Below are positions 18,842-28,285 of a stretch of 64,000 nucleotides of DNA, in pieces (within the stretch, counting starts at the first letter, position 1; each line of letters begins with the position of its first letter). The notes below the pieces were generated by a model. The model was given only the letters and a program-made list of their open reading frames with translations, was not told where the DNA came from and ran no database searches. Origin of the DNA: Bacillota bacterium (GTDB taxonomy: Bacteria; Bacillota; Sulfobacillia; Sulfobacillales; Sulfobacillaceae); assembly GCA_021841025.1 (NCBI GenBank), contig JAKBWA010000055.1, forward strand, positions 53,685-117,684, given 5' to 3'. The position numbers and the translations under genes are program-made.

Positions 18842-20311
18842 TTACACATGCCCCAGGTTAACAACAGTGGATTTAAGACGGGTCATCGCCAGAATTGAAT
18901 AACGGACACCTTGAGCTCCCAGCCCCGAAGATTTTGTTCCCACGAACGGAAAATGGTCCGGCCCCCGTGATGTCTTACCGTTGATCTGAACAGTCCCCAC
19001 ATCGAGATGTTCGGCAAGATCAAATGCCTTGGAAATGTCTTGCGTAAAAATTGCCGCTTGCAACCCGTATTCGCTGGCATTGGCGAGGCTGATGCCCTCG
19101 GCCTCATCTTGAATGCGGATAATGGGCAGAACGGGTCCGAAGGGCTCTTCCCAGGCAATGCGCATGGACGGTGTCACATAGTCTAACACGACCGGAAAGA
19201 TCAGGTTATCCTTTCTGTGCACAGGAGTGAGGGCTACAGCTCCTTGTTCCAAGGCTTCCTGAATTAATTCCCACACGAAGTCCGCCGACTGTTGGGAGAT
19301 TAATGGAGTAATCATACAGTTGTCTTCCGGCAATCCGACCGTAAGGGTGCGGACTTTTTCGGCAATCGCGAGTCCCAGGGAGCTAGCAAGCTCGTCGACA
19401 GCCAGCACGCGCTTGACAGCCGTGCAGCGCTGCCCGGAATACGAAAAAGCACCGCTGACAATTTGATCCCGGGCGAGAGTCATATCGGCGTCGGACAGTA
19501 CGAGGGCGGCATCTTTGCCACCGAGCTCAAGGAGCAAGGGCATCATTGTGGTGATTTGGGCAATATGCTGTCCCGTCGGAGTTGAGCCAGTGAAGTTGAC
19601 CATCTTGACATACGGGTGTGACACTAAGTAATCACCGATGTTGCGCGAAGAACCGGTAATGGCCGCCAGAACATTGAAGGGGATCCCGGCTTCATAGGCC
19701 AGGTGAACAATATTCAACCCGGAAAGAGCCCCTTGTGTCGGTGGTTTGAGAATCACGGCATTGCCTCCCATTAGAGCCGGTGCGATTTTCGTAATAGCCA
19801 AGTTGATGGGATAATTGAAAGGAGGAATGGCCAGAACCACACCCAGGGGGACCCGGCCCACTAGGCTCACTTTATTGCGGGCGTGGCCAGGAAATGCATC
19901 CCCATAAAGCGCTTCTCCACTCAAGCGCAGGCCCTCTTCGGCCGTATAGTGAATAAAATCCACGGAGCGCTGAATTTCGTCGGAAGCATCCTGACGGTTT
20001 TTAGCAATTTCTAGCATCAGCAGCTGGGCCAGAGGTGTGATATGCTTCTCCAGGATATCGGCCCAACGGTGCAAGAGCCGGGCACGGTCCGTGAGACGCG
20101 TAAACCGCCACGTCTGATATCCTTGGGCCAGCTGCTCAATCCGCTGGTCGATTTCACTGGGCTCATAAGCGTGAACACAGCCAATGGCGTGCCCTTTAGC
20201 AGGCCCGTAAACCTCTATTGTCTCACCGCGTGGATGGGTGATCCATCCATCTTCATTAAGCTGGACCGAGTCGCGTGAGTCTTTCGGTATAAAAATTGTG
20301 GTGTCTGACAT
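18842..20311 (-). CDS. gapN: NADP-dependent glyceraldehyde-3-phosphate dehydrogenase (GapN-type aldehyde dehydrogenase)
   Basis: The 489-aa aldehyde dehydrogenase has the NAD(P) site FTGSTPTG, the general base Glu in LLELGGKDAALV and the catalytic Cys in YSGQRCTAVKR. The C-terminal GPDHFPFVGTKSSGLGAQG block is characteristic of non-phosphorylating GAPDH. GapN oxidises glyceraldehyde-3-phosphate directly to 3-phosphoglycerate with NADP, giving NADPH and bypassing ATP formation in glycolysis. The ATG at 20311 follows GGGAGG by seven bases; a longer frame begins five codons earlier inside that site. It is a single gene. Another aldehyde dehydrogenase specificity remains possible. Confidence 0.85.
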   Translation of the reverse strand: MSDTTIFIPKDSRDSVQLNEDGWITHPRGETIEVYGPAKGHAIGCVHAYEPSEIDQRIEQLAQGYQTWRFTRLTDRARLLHRWADILEKHITPLAQLLMLEIAKNRQDASDEIQRSVDFIHYTAEEGLRLSGEALYGDAFPGHARNKVSLVGRVPLGVVLAIPPFNYPINLAITKIAPALMGGNAVILKPPTQGALSGLNIVHLAYEAGIPFNVLAAITGSSRNIGDYLVSHPYVKMVNFTGSTPTGQHIAQITTMMPLLLELGGKDAALVLSDADMTLARDQIVSGAFSYSGQRCTAVKRVLAVDELASSLGLAIAEKVRTLTVGLPEDNCMITPLISQQSADFVWELIQEALEQGAVALTPVHRKDNLIFPVVLDYVTPSMRIAWEEPFGPVLPIIRIQDEAEGISLANASEYGLQAAIFTQDISKAFDLAEHLDVGTVQINGKTSRGPDHFPFVGTKSSGLGAQGVRYSILAMTRLKSTVVNLGHV

Positions 20312-21501
20312 GTCTTTGCCTCCCATGGAGAAAATACGAAGCTTTAAATAGGCGGAATCAGATGGGTTTCAACCAATTTGTCATGGTGATTACCGTTTTC
20401 TTTCCTCAAAGAACGCCATCAGGTGTTAAGACGGGTCAGTGGAAGAGATTACCGGAATACGGCCTCTAACCAAATGATTCTCGATAAAGAGAGCGGTTTG
20501 CTAAATCAGAAAACAGAATTTCTGACAAAGAGAAGGACTCATCAACGAATGATTTGTCCGAAATACCGAGGCCTGCCAACGCATTCAGACAGCCTGTTTT
20601 AATTCAAGCGGTATTAATGACTTATTATTCACGACATGCCAGTCATGTGTCAACACTTTTTCTTCCGCGGCTTTTCCCACTGTGTGGAAAATTAGGGCGG
20701 TGCCTGTCTTTTTTATGCTAAACATTTGGATAAGACCCTTGTGCCGTGATCATATTCCCGGTCCTTACCTCCCCTGCTCCCGAAGGGCCAATCCCATAAG
20801 CATTAACGGAATTCGCCCTGTAAAATAAAACATCCACGCACAACTCCCCCCAGTCTTAGCAGAATCGCAGAAAAACGGGCTAACCGAGAAATCTCCAGAC
20901 CGAAAATCGTCGGCTGCCCAAAGACACCTGAGCCACGAGGCGCCGGAAACCCTGATGCAGGGGCAGCCCTTGGCGATAGCTTCGGCGAGGACGTGAATCT
21001 GGTCTGGATGTCTATGGCCATCCAAGATGAATGGCCTTCCCCTAAAGCATATATTGCCGTTCTGTACTGGGAAGCGCATTGGGGCCCGTGTCGACTATGG
21101 CCCGAATAGGCTCTGCCCAATCCTCACGGCCTCGGACCCAAAACTCGATTCTCCGTGGAGAACCGTCCCCTGCGCAGGTCGGCATTACACCAACTCGAAA
21201 CGAGCAGCTGACCTCAACAAACCAAGTATTTAGCCATTCATACATAATCGGTTCAATCAGATGACAAAGATGAGATTCCACAATCAGGATCGTGACGCCC
21301 ATTATGGGTAGCCAAGGCTGAGGCTCAACACATTAGATTACTGCGCTGTCCTAAATCTGACTTATCTGAGGATTTTTTGTATCCATAACCTTATCCTTAT
21401 CGATACTTTGCCATTGTGGTATTAGTCATCCGTCTCAAAACACGCTATTGTGAGGGTGCAAAACTCAAATGAGATCTAAAAACCCCAAGGAGTGAAACAT
21501 T
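20312..21501. other. 1.2-kb gap with decayed coding traces
   Basis: No intact gene. On the minus strand, frames at 21042-21302 and 20803-21120 overlap and together read like a frameshifted protein (GSPRRIEFWVRGREDWAEPI, then GVFGQPTIFGLEISRLARFS), but I cannot identify it. The right end should hold the promoter for the zinc-ribbon gene. Confidence 0.4.
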
Positions 21502-21663
21502 ATGGCCCAGAACAACAAACTATTATCCTATCCGATTGTGCCCACCATGGTGCTCTATTGTGGTCGGTGCGATACCTCCTACACTGATACGCAGGTTCCC
21601 GAAGGCTTGTGTCCGGATTGCGATGAACCCTTAATGATTCTCGGACACATCAGCTCGTCCTAA
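21502..21663 (+). CDS. Zinc-ribbon microprotein
   Basis: A 53-aa open frame begins at ATG 21502, with AAGGAG ten bases upstream. Its centre holds two CxxC knuckles, YCGRCD and CPDCDE, 17 residues apart, the pattern of a zinc ribbon. The rest is short and mixed (MAQNNKLLSYPIVPTMVL at the start, LMILGHISSS at the end). Such small ribbons can bind nucleic acid or act as protein adaptors. It lies about 240 bp upstream of an XRE regulator on the same strand. Codon use and the ribosome binding site both support a real gene. Confidence 0.72.
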   Translation: MAQNNKLLSYPIVPTMVLYCGRCDTSYTDTQVPEGLCPDCDEPLMILGHISSS

Positions 21664-21906
21664 CGGATGCCGTTCTCGTCTTGTTCGTCGGGTAGTTTCG
21701 TCATAATGCATAAAGGAATGGCTCTCCGAATTTTCTCATCATCATGCATTTTATTTAGGCATTAGACATCTGTTCAACGCCACGCGAGAGCCGCCACCCT
21801 GATCCCGCTTCCAAGGTGTTTACACACCAAACCGCACGAGCTTACTGCGTTCGCCATGCATCAAATCAAGACCGCCTGGTTCAACGACTCAAAGGAGGAG
21901 AAGGAA

Positions 21907-22368
21907 GTGACCGGACAAGAAATTAAACGCTTGCGTTTGGAACACCATTTTTCGCAAAAAGAACTGGGAAACCAATCGTTTTCTGCTGCCTATATTAGTC
22001 GAGTCGAGCGAGGACGCCAGAAGCCTTCAAAGAAATTCCTTGATCATGTGTCTACAATGCGCAGTTATCGTCCGCACAAATACCGAGATCTCGAGCGCAA
22101 CGATCATCTTGTGGATGTGCTGCTGCATCTTGCGTCAAGCTTGCTAGAGCTGAATCAATTGGAAGTGGCGTCTATGGTGGCCAAACACGCCCTCCTACAA
22201 GCATCCCATTCTGGAAATATTCAGATTATTGCCGGAATGTTGCAAATATCCTTGGCGGTTCACACGGAGCAGACCGTAGCCATTCCACAAAAAATAAGGC
22301 ACATCATGGTTACTGCCGATTTTTCAAAATCCCCTTTGAACGATATCCTGCAGTTACTGAATCCGTGA
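21907..22368 (+). CDS. XRE-family helix-turn-helix regulator
   Basis: The 153-aa product begins at GTG 21907, eight bases after AAGGAGG. Residues 3-50 form an XRE helix-turn-helix (QEIKRLRLEHHFSQKELGNQ, then FSAAYISRVERGRQKPS, with the recognition helix near YISRVERG). After residue 60 it is helical (VDVLLHLASSLLELNQLEVA), resembling the TPR-like effector half of Rgg/PlcR-type regulators but shorter. It would bind DNA in the cytoplasm. Whether it controls the downstream LacI operon is unknown; about 780 bp separate them. Confidence 0.85.
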   Translation: MTGQEIKRLRLEHHFSQKELGNQSFSAAYISRVERGRQKPSKKFLDHVSTMRSYRPHKYRDLERNDHLVDVLLHLASSLLELNQLEVASMVAKHALLQASHSGNIQIIAGMLQISLAVHTEQTVAIPQKIRHIMVTADFSKSPLNDILQLLNP

Positions 22369-23078
22369 GGGCATCATCAAGTGTGGTAGCCCCACACAAA
22401 TTTTGGCGATAGTGGCAGACACCTCCAAGGGAAAAGTTTCCTCATAGATCCATATCGATACGTCACCGGGCCACCAGCATGGCATCGGGGGTGCCTGCTC
22501 TGCCTTCACGACGGGTTCTTTGAACTTTGAGAAAACCTGGTCCAATGACAAAACTTTTCCTGAGTGCTCGAATCAAGGGATTAGGCAGTATTCTCATTTT
22601 GATCAAATATGTGAATAATCCCCACCACATCCGTCCCCGCTTACAAGCCTATTCCATCATAATCCCCCTCGCTATCCTCTCCTCATTCGGCAAACTTCCT
22701 CCACTGCATCGTACCTGCCTCAAAGATCGAAACGTATCGATAGAATAATAGACAAATTTTGTTCGCCTTCTCTATAAAACAGACACGGCCAACGGAAATA
22801 AATCTTAATCGTTGGGGAAAGACAAGACAAAACGCAGTTTGATCAACCCCGGTTTACCTCGTCACGATCACGCGAACCAGGACAGTCTATCCCTGGGTTC
22901 CCGGCCAGCTTAAACGCGTTCTGCAGGACCAGTCTCGGCATGAATCCGTGAATTTTCATGGCCCTCTACACCTTTATAATCATCAAATTGCAACTCTTTT
23001 ACGTCCTTCTTTGACAACAGAGTTTAACAAATCTCAAACAAACAGAAAGCATTGCCCCTTAATTTTTCTTCCAATCTA
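22369..23078. other. Intergenic region upstream of the LacI operon
   Basis: No convincing gene. It contains an operator-like sequence at 22727-22742 that differs by one base from the main LacI site near 23116. The last 80 bases are AT-rich and lead into the LacI promoter. Confidence 0.55.
22727..22742. promoter_or_regulatory. Second, imperfect LacI-type operator
   Basis: ATCGAAACGTATCGAT differs at a single position from the perfect palindrome ATCGAAACGTTTCGAT at 23116-23131, about 389 bp downstream. An auxiliary site for looping is plausible, as is a remnant of an earlier promoter. Confidence 0.55.
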
Positions 23079-23107
23079 TTGACTTTTTACACAACACAGA
23101 AAATAAT
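23079..23107 (+). promoter_or_regulatory. Promoter of the LacI regulator / GH35 operon
   Basis: A -35 box TTGACT at 23079-23084 and a -10 box AATAAT at 23102-23107 are 17 bp apart. The operator follows nine bases after the -10, so a bound repressor would block early transcription. Confidence 0.65.
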
Positions 23108-23115
23108 GAAGGAGC

Positions 23116-23131
23116 ATCGAAACGTTTCGAT
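23116..23131. promoter_or_regulatory. Perfect palindromic LacI-family operator
   Basis: ATCGAAACGTTTCGAT is a perfect 16-bp palindrome with the central CG typical of LacI/GalR operators. It lies between the -10 box and the ribosome binding site AGGAGAGG of the LacI gene, as expected for autoregulation. Confidence 0.82.
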
Positions 23132-23146
23132 AAGTAGGAGAGGTCA

Positions 23147-24181
23147 ATGGCTACAATTCGTGATGTCGCTCATTTGGCGCAAGTATCGGTTTCCACCGTG
23201 TCACTCGTTTTAAGGCAACCTCACCGAGTTTCTCCCGAAACTCGCGAAAAGGTTGAAAAAGCCGTGCAGGAATTGCAATACCAGCCTAATGGCATTGCTC
23301 GCGACCTTAGAGTGCGCAAAACCAACACCATTGCGGTTCTGTTGCATAACTTAAGCGGTCCATTTTATTCCGAATTGATTCGCGGGGTGGAAGAAGCCGG
23401 TGAAAATCTTGGTTTTACCACACTGGCAGCCGGCAGCTCCAAAAGTCAAGATCAGGGATCGTTAAGACTCTTGCATGAAGGGCGGGTAGACGGCGCCATT
23501 GTCTTGGATCCCACCATCAGTTCGCCCGTGTTGCTGCGCTACGCCCGCAAAACACTCCCTATCGTGGTGTTGGACCGCGGACTCTCAGGGACACTGCAAT
23601 CCGATTTCATTACCGCGGTGGGATCGGACCATGAATCTGGCGGATATTTAGCGGGAAAGCATTTGCTCACCCAAGGCTATCGGCGTTTTGCCCTCATTGC
23701 CGGACCCGTGGACTCAGAACACAGCCATTTGCGCGAAGTGGGTTTTTTTCGAGCACTGCAAGAAGAGCCAATCGATGTCACTACGATTCCCGTCGTCCAC
23801 GGCGACTTTACCGAAATTGGCGGGGTACGCGCCATGACGATGTTGCTCGATCACGAGTGGTCTTTTGACGCTATCTTCTGCGCAAATGACGAGATGGCAA
23901 TCGGAGCGATGCAAGTACTGGAAGAACGGCATGTGACGATTCCGGAACAAGTCGCCATTATGGGATTTGACGATATTCGCCTTGCCAGATACGTCAACCC
24001 GTCTTTGTCGACGATTCATCAACCGATGTATGAGTTGGGAATATCTGCCATGAAACAACTCTCCCGCGCCCTGCAGGGGAAAACACTTATTCCCGGCGAG
24101 ATGCTGCCCGTAAAACTGATTGCGCGCACTTCGACACAAAAAAGGACCACGAAAGTCGGTGAAGAACCTAATGTCTCTTGA
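23147..24181 (+). CDS. LacI-family transcriptional regulator
   Basis: The 344-aa regulator has the N-terminal LacI helix-turn-helix (MATIRDVAHLAQVSVSTVSL, with the recognition helix SVSTVSLVL) and hinge (IARDLRVRKTNTIAVLLHNL), followed by a periplasmic-binding-protein-like sensor domain (GRVDGAIVLDP, VGSDHESGGYLAGKHLL, DAIFCANDEMAIGAMQVL, MGFDDIRLARYVNPSLSTI). It should bind the palindrome just upstream and release it on binding a sugar. Its stop overlaps the start of the GH35 gene by 11 bases, so regulator, enzyme and importer are one operon. The inducer is probably a galactoside released by the enzyme; this is inference. Confidence 0.95.
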   Translation: MATIRDVAHLAQVSVSTVSLVLRQPHRVSPETREKVEKAVQELQYQPNGIARDLRVRKTNTIAVLLHNLSGPFYSELIRGVEEAGENLGFTTLAAGSSKSQDQGSLRLLHEGRVDGAIVLDPTISSPVLLRYARKTLPIVVLDRGLSGTLQSDFITAVGSDHESGGYLAGKHLLTQGYRRFALIAGPVDSEHSHLREVGFFRALQEEPIDVTTIPVVHGDFTEIGGVRAMTMLLDHEWSFDAIFCANDEMAIGAMQVLEERHVTIPEQVAIMGFDDIRLARYVNPSLSTIHQPMYELGISAMKQLSRALQGKTLIPGEMLPVKLIARTSTQKRTTKVGEEPNVS

Positions 24182-26546
24182 GATGAAGAATCACGCTTTT
24201 TGGTATAATCACGCGCCTCACTTCTTTTATGGAGGGGAAATCCACTATTTCCGCCTCCCGCCTGAAAAATGGGCCACTCACCTGGATCAATTGCGAGATT
24301 TAGGACTGACCACAGTCAGCACCTATGTTCCCTGGCTGTGGCATGAGCCTCACGCGGGTCAATTCGATTTCCGGGGAGAGACCCATCCTCAACGCAATTT
24401 ACTGAAATTTCTATCCCTTGCGCAAACTCGTGGTCTCCATGTCTTTCTGCGGGTGGGTCCTTATGTTATGGCTGAACTGCGCCAGGAAGGTCTTCCAGAG
24501 TGGCTGTTTACCCAATATCCCGACATCATTGCCAAAGACCCCCAAGGGGATGTTCATCCAGCTCGCATTATCAGCTATTTGCACCCCACATATCTAAAAC
24601 TGGTAGAAAGGTGGTATTCAAACCTCGCGTCGGCGGTGTCTTCCTATTTTTGTACGAACCAAGGGCCCATTTTCCTCACCCAGCTTGACAACGAAGTGGG
24701 TATGCTTCATTGGGTGACCGCTCTGGGCGATTCGTCCTTTCACATTCAAGAAGCGTATCAGACATTTCTCAGCCAAAGAAATCAACCCCGCTCCTATTGG
24801 ACCTACAGCTTGTTTTGGCGAGAATATCGGGCCCAATATCTGCAACATCTTGCCGATTTGGCCCATTCTCTAACTTTCCCCTCTCCTTATGTCATCAATG
24901 TGCACGGGTTTCGGGATTTCTCCATCTATAGCCGGGGAGTAGACTATCCCGTTGGCCTCTCTCAGCTGGCTTTTGCCAAAGTTCTGCCCACTTCTCTCTT
25001 AGGCGGAGACTTCTACCCAGGCCACGTCACTTACGACAATTTCCACGATATCGCTCTGGCTGTTCTTTTTACCCGGGCCGTCAATTCCCCGGATACAGCC
25101 GCATTTTCACCCGAATTCCAGTCGGGGCGGTTTCAGGACCGGCCTCACATCGAACCCTCCGACCTGGATCTTGCTGCACGTGTGGCGATAGCCTATGGTC
25201 TCAACGGCCTCAACTGGTACATGCTTTCATCCGGTGAAAATCCGGAGAACATCGGCGTCTTCGGCCAAGCTCACGACTGGCAAGCTCCTCTGGCCCTAGA
25301 TGGGTCTCCGAGACCTCAGGCCGAGTCCATCAGACATCTCGGTCAATTGCTGAAAGACTTTGCGCCCAGTTTGGTCCAATCTGAACCCCTTCCGGATATC
25401 ACCGTGGGCTTCTATTCCCCGTATTATATGACTGAAAATTCCGTTTCAGACACAGGGGAAAAGCCGCCATCTATGGTCGACACCATCGTGAGGGAACGCG
25501 AGGCTTTGCATTTTGATGGAACCTACCGGTGTCTTGTGGCGGCAGGCGTCAACTTGGATGCGTTATGGCTGGACGATCCCGATAGCGACGCTTTGGACAT
25601 TGACAGCCATCCTTGGCTATGGGTCGCCACCACGCGCTTTATGGATGCAAACACCCAAAAACGCTTAGCGTCTTATGCCCTAGCGGGCGGCACCTTAATT
25701 ATTGGTCCCTATGTTCCGGACCAAGACCTCTTAGGTGAGACGTGCCATATCCTGGCGGACGCCCTCGGAATTTCCTTGCCGTTAGGCCCCAGTTATTCCG
25801 GCGTCGTTCAGATCCTGCCCCATGATTCTCTCTTTTCTCCCACTTGTGTTTCTTATTCTCCAAGTCCGGATGTGGAGGTCATGGCTTATGTAAAAACCGA
25901 GAATGGTGATCCGGCTCCTGTTATTCTTACGCAGCCAACGCGGAAGGGGAAAGTCATTGTAATCGGGGTAGCCCTCTTGGGCACCTATGACACAACCTAT
26001 CCTCTTGTCAAGCGCCTTCTCAAATCTTGGGGCAAAGACATCGGGCTTGACAACCAGAACCCCAAAGTTCATGTTGCCCGCCGCTTAGGGCCCCAAGGGC
26101 ACTTTCTTTTCGTGCATAACTTCCATGAAACCCCAGAAAAAACCTGCATAACCCTGCACGACCAAGAAAAAGGAGTGATGACCTGGACTCTTCAATTGGA
26201 AGGCCGTCAAGCCCTGATGCTGCCCTATGGAGATGTGCCTTTGATTCCGCAGCACCTGGACATCGTCCAAACCACGGCCGAACTCTCCTTAAATGAAGAG
26301 ACCATAGTCATCTACCGCACCAAAGCGGAAGGGTTTGTCAAACTGAAGCAGCTTTGCGACCGATCTCCCGAATGTAAACCCGGGGACAAAGGAATCCGGG
26401 TAGAAATCGCAGACAGATCCATCACGATTCAGTGGCCAGCAACCGATCATCCCACTCCCATTCATATTCCATGCACGTGGCCCCACGATTCTTCGTCATC
26501 TCACCACACGTCGACAGAAGTGTTGCCCATCAAAGACAAATATTGA
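24171..26546 (+). CDS. GH35-like beta-galactosidase, cytoplasmic
   Basis: The 791-aa glycosidase opens with the GH35 TIM-barrel signature (GGEIHYFRLPPEKWATHLDQ, STYVPWLWHEP, LRVGPYVMAELRQEGLPEWL). The acid/base Glu is in LTQLDNEVG (about residue 175) and the nucleophile Glu probably in AFSPEFQSG (about residue 315); the usual GH35 QxENEYG is altered to QLDNEVG. The C-terminal half has a trimerisation/glutaminase-like domain (LASYALAGGTLIIGPYV) and beta domains. No signal peptide is present, so the substrate is imported first by the transporter encoded immediately downstream. GH42 shares this fold, but the N-terminal signature favours GH35. Start 24171 overlaps the LacI gene. Confidence 0.88.
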   Translation: MSLEMKNHAFWYNHAPHFFYGGEIHYFRLPPEKWATHLDQLRDLGLTTVSTYVPWLWHEPHAGQFDFRGETHPQRNLLKFLSLAQTRGLHVFLRVGPYVMAELRQEGLPEWLFTQYPDIIAKDPQGDVHPARIISYLHPTYLKLVERWYSNLASAVSSYFCTNQGPIFLTQLDNEVGMLHWVTALGDSSFHIQEAYQTFLSQRNQPRSYWTYSLFWREYRAQYLQHLADLAHSLTFPSPYVINVHGFRDFSIYSRGVDYPVGLSQLAFAKVLPTSLLGGDFYPGHVTYDNFHDIALAVLFTRAVNSPDTAAFSPEFQSGRFQDRPHIEPSDLDLAARVAIAYGLNGLNWYMLSSGENPENIGVFGQAHDWQAPLALDGSPRPQAESIRHLGQLLKDFAPSLVQSEPLPDITVGFYSPYYMTENSVSDTGEKPPSMVDTIVREREALHFDGTYRCLVAAGVNLDALWLDDPDSDALDIDSHPWLWVATTRFMDANTQKRLASYALAGGTLIIGPYVPDQDLLGETCHILADALGISLPLGPSYSGVVQILPHDSLFSPTCVSYSPSPDVEVMAYVKTENGDPAPVILTQPTRKGKVIVIGVALLGTYDTTYPLVKRLLKSWGKDIGLDNQNPKVHVARRLGPQGHFLFVHNFHETPEKTCITLHDQEKGVMTWTLQLEGRQALMLPYGDVPLIPQHLDIVQTTAELSLNEETIVIYRTKAEGFVKLKQLCDRSPECKPGDKGIRVEIADRSITIQWPATDHPTPIHIPCTWPHDSSSSHHTSTEVLPIKDKY

Positions 26547-26562
26547 AGGAGGCTTTTATCAG

Positions 26563-28209
26563 ATGAAACTCTCACGTACGATTCTGAGTTCTTTTGGGCT
26601 CTTGGCAGCCTCGGCTGTGGCCTTGGCTGGTTGCGGCCAGGCACCGACAACCCAAGCCAATCAAAAACCCAATCAGCCCTTGACCGTGATCCCCGGATTG
26701 AATGGAGCTTTTGCGGATAATTTTAACCCCTATTCCTCCAGTGCATTGAGCGGCACTTTGGGTCTCATTTATCAACCACTGTTCTATTTCAATTTGGTGG
26801 GATCGCAAACCTATGGTTTGATCGGCAAGTCCTATCAATGGAGCAATGGCAACCGCACCCTCACCGTCACTCTCAGACCCCATGTCAAATGGTCCAATGG
26901 TCAGCCCGTGACAGTTCAAGATGTTGTTTACAGCTATGACCTGTTGAAAAAATTCCCGAGTCTCGATACGAACGGCATTTGGACTCATCTAGCTTCGGTT
27001 CAAGCCAAAGGCACCAATCAGGTCGTCTTTACCTTCCATTCGCCCGACGTGCCTTTTGGCAACTTTGTCTTGGGCGATGTGTATATCGTGCCTAAAAGCA
27101 TATGGAGTAAAGTGTCCAATCCTACCAAAATTACGAACACGCATCCCATTGGCACGGGTCCTTATCTGGTCCACACATTTTCCACCCAAGCCTACACCTA
27201 CACGGCCAATCCCCGGTACTGGGGCGGAGAACCTAAGGTGCATGAGTTGAAATATCTCGATTACAGTGGAAACCAAAGCGCCACATTAGCACTTGCCTCG
27301 GGGAAAGTCGACTGGACAGATTTGTTTTTCCCCAACATTAAGAAGGTTTTTGTCAGTAAGGCTCCGCAATACAATCATTACTGGTTTTCCGTAGGCGGCA
27401 CCAACATGCTCTACCCCAATCTCAAGAATCCGCTGCTGTCAAAACTTCCGGTGCGTCAAGCCATTAGTGATGCCATTAACCGCGTCCAGCTTGATAAAGT
27501 GGGAGAATACGGCTACGAGGCGCCGGCCACCCCGACGGCCTTGCTCTTGCCCCAGGAAAAATCGTGGATTGATCCTCATCTGCCTTCGTCGGACTTGCAT
27601 TTTTCCTATAGTCCCCAAACGGCCATTGCCCTCTTGCAAAAAGCCGGGTTCAAACGCAATGCCAAAGGCATTTTCACGACCCCAGGCGGCACTCCCTTGT
27701 CCTTCACCCTCGAAGTTCCGACAGGCTGGACCGACTGGGACGCCGATTGCGCTTTAATTGCCCATGATCTGAAAAAGATTGGGATTCAGGTGAGTGTTCA
27801 GCAACTCAGTTTTGGGGCCTATTATTCCAACATCACCACGGGCCACTACCAGTTGGCCATGTCGTGGAGCGGCGCCGGATCCACCCCATATTACCTCTAC
27901 CAGGCATTATTACAGCCCAAGAATCCGGGAAATTTCGAAGGGTGGTCCAACCCGACAACCAATGCCGCTCTCACGCTTTACAGACGCTCCAGCAACCCCC
28001 TTGTCCAGCATCAGGCTATTGACACTTTGGAAAAAGCGGTGGCCCAGAATTTGCCGGCCATCCCGCTGGTTTATGGCGCCACCTGGTATGAATACAACAC
28101 CAAATACTTTACTGGATGGCCCTCGGCTCAAAATCCCTATGCGCAACCCGCTCCCTACAACTATCCCGCGGAAGGCATTGTCCTGTCCCATTTGAAACCT
28201 CGGGGTTAA
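26563..28209 (+). CDS. Peptide/oligosaccharide ABC importer, substrate-binding lipoprotein
   Basis: The 548-aa protein has a lipoprotein signal ending in ALAGC (Cys at about residue 23) and the SBP family 5 pattern (NFNPYSSSALSG; LRPHVKWSNGQPVTVQDVVYSYD; GTGPYLVHTF; ANPRYWGGEPKVHELKY). It would sit outside the membrane, tethered by lipid, and hand ligand to the permeases encoded next. AAGGAGG precedes the ATG. Family 5 binds peptides, nickel or, in clusters with glycosidases, oligosaccharides; the GH35 gene 16 bp upstream favours an oligosaccharide. Confidence 0.92.
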   Translation: MKLSRTILSSFGLLAASAVALAGCGQAPTTQANQKPNQPLTVIPGLNGAFADNFNPYSSSALSGTLGLIYQPLFYFNLVGSQTYGLIGKSYQWSNGNRTLTVTLRPHVKWSNGQPVTVQDVVYSYDLLKKFPSLDTNGIWTHLASVQAKGTNQVVFTFHSPDVPFGNFVLGDVYIVPKSIWSKVSNPTKITNTHPIGTGPYLVHTFSTQAYTYTANPRYWGGEPKVHELKYLDYSGNQSATLALASGKVDWTDLFFPNIKKVFVSKAPQYNHYWFSVGGTNMLYPNLKNPLLSKLPVRQAISDAINRVQLDKVGEYGYEAPATPTALLLPQEKSWIDPHLPSSDLHFSYSPQTAIALLQKAGFKRNAKGIFTTPGGTPLSFTLEVPTGWTDWDADCALIAHDLKKIGIQVSVQQLSFGAYYSNITTGHYQLAMSWSGAGSTPYYLYQALLQPKNPGNFEGWSNPTTNAALTLYRRSSNPLVQHQAIDTLEKAVAQNLPAIPLVYGATWYEYNTKYFTGWPSAQNPYAQPAPYNYPAEGIVLSHLKPRG

Positions 28210-28285
28210 TAGAGGGAGCTTTAAAAATTCACCCGGTTAGGAATTCTTGACGGGTTGAAAGGCTTTTTCAAAGGAGGCACAACTC

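Noticed and set aside
20765..21302. Possible frameshifted gene on the minus strand
   Set aside because: Traces look protein-like but cannot be joined to any known family, so it is described only as a gap.
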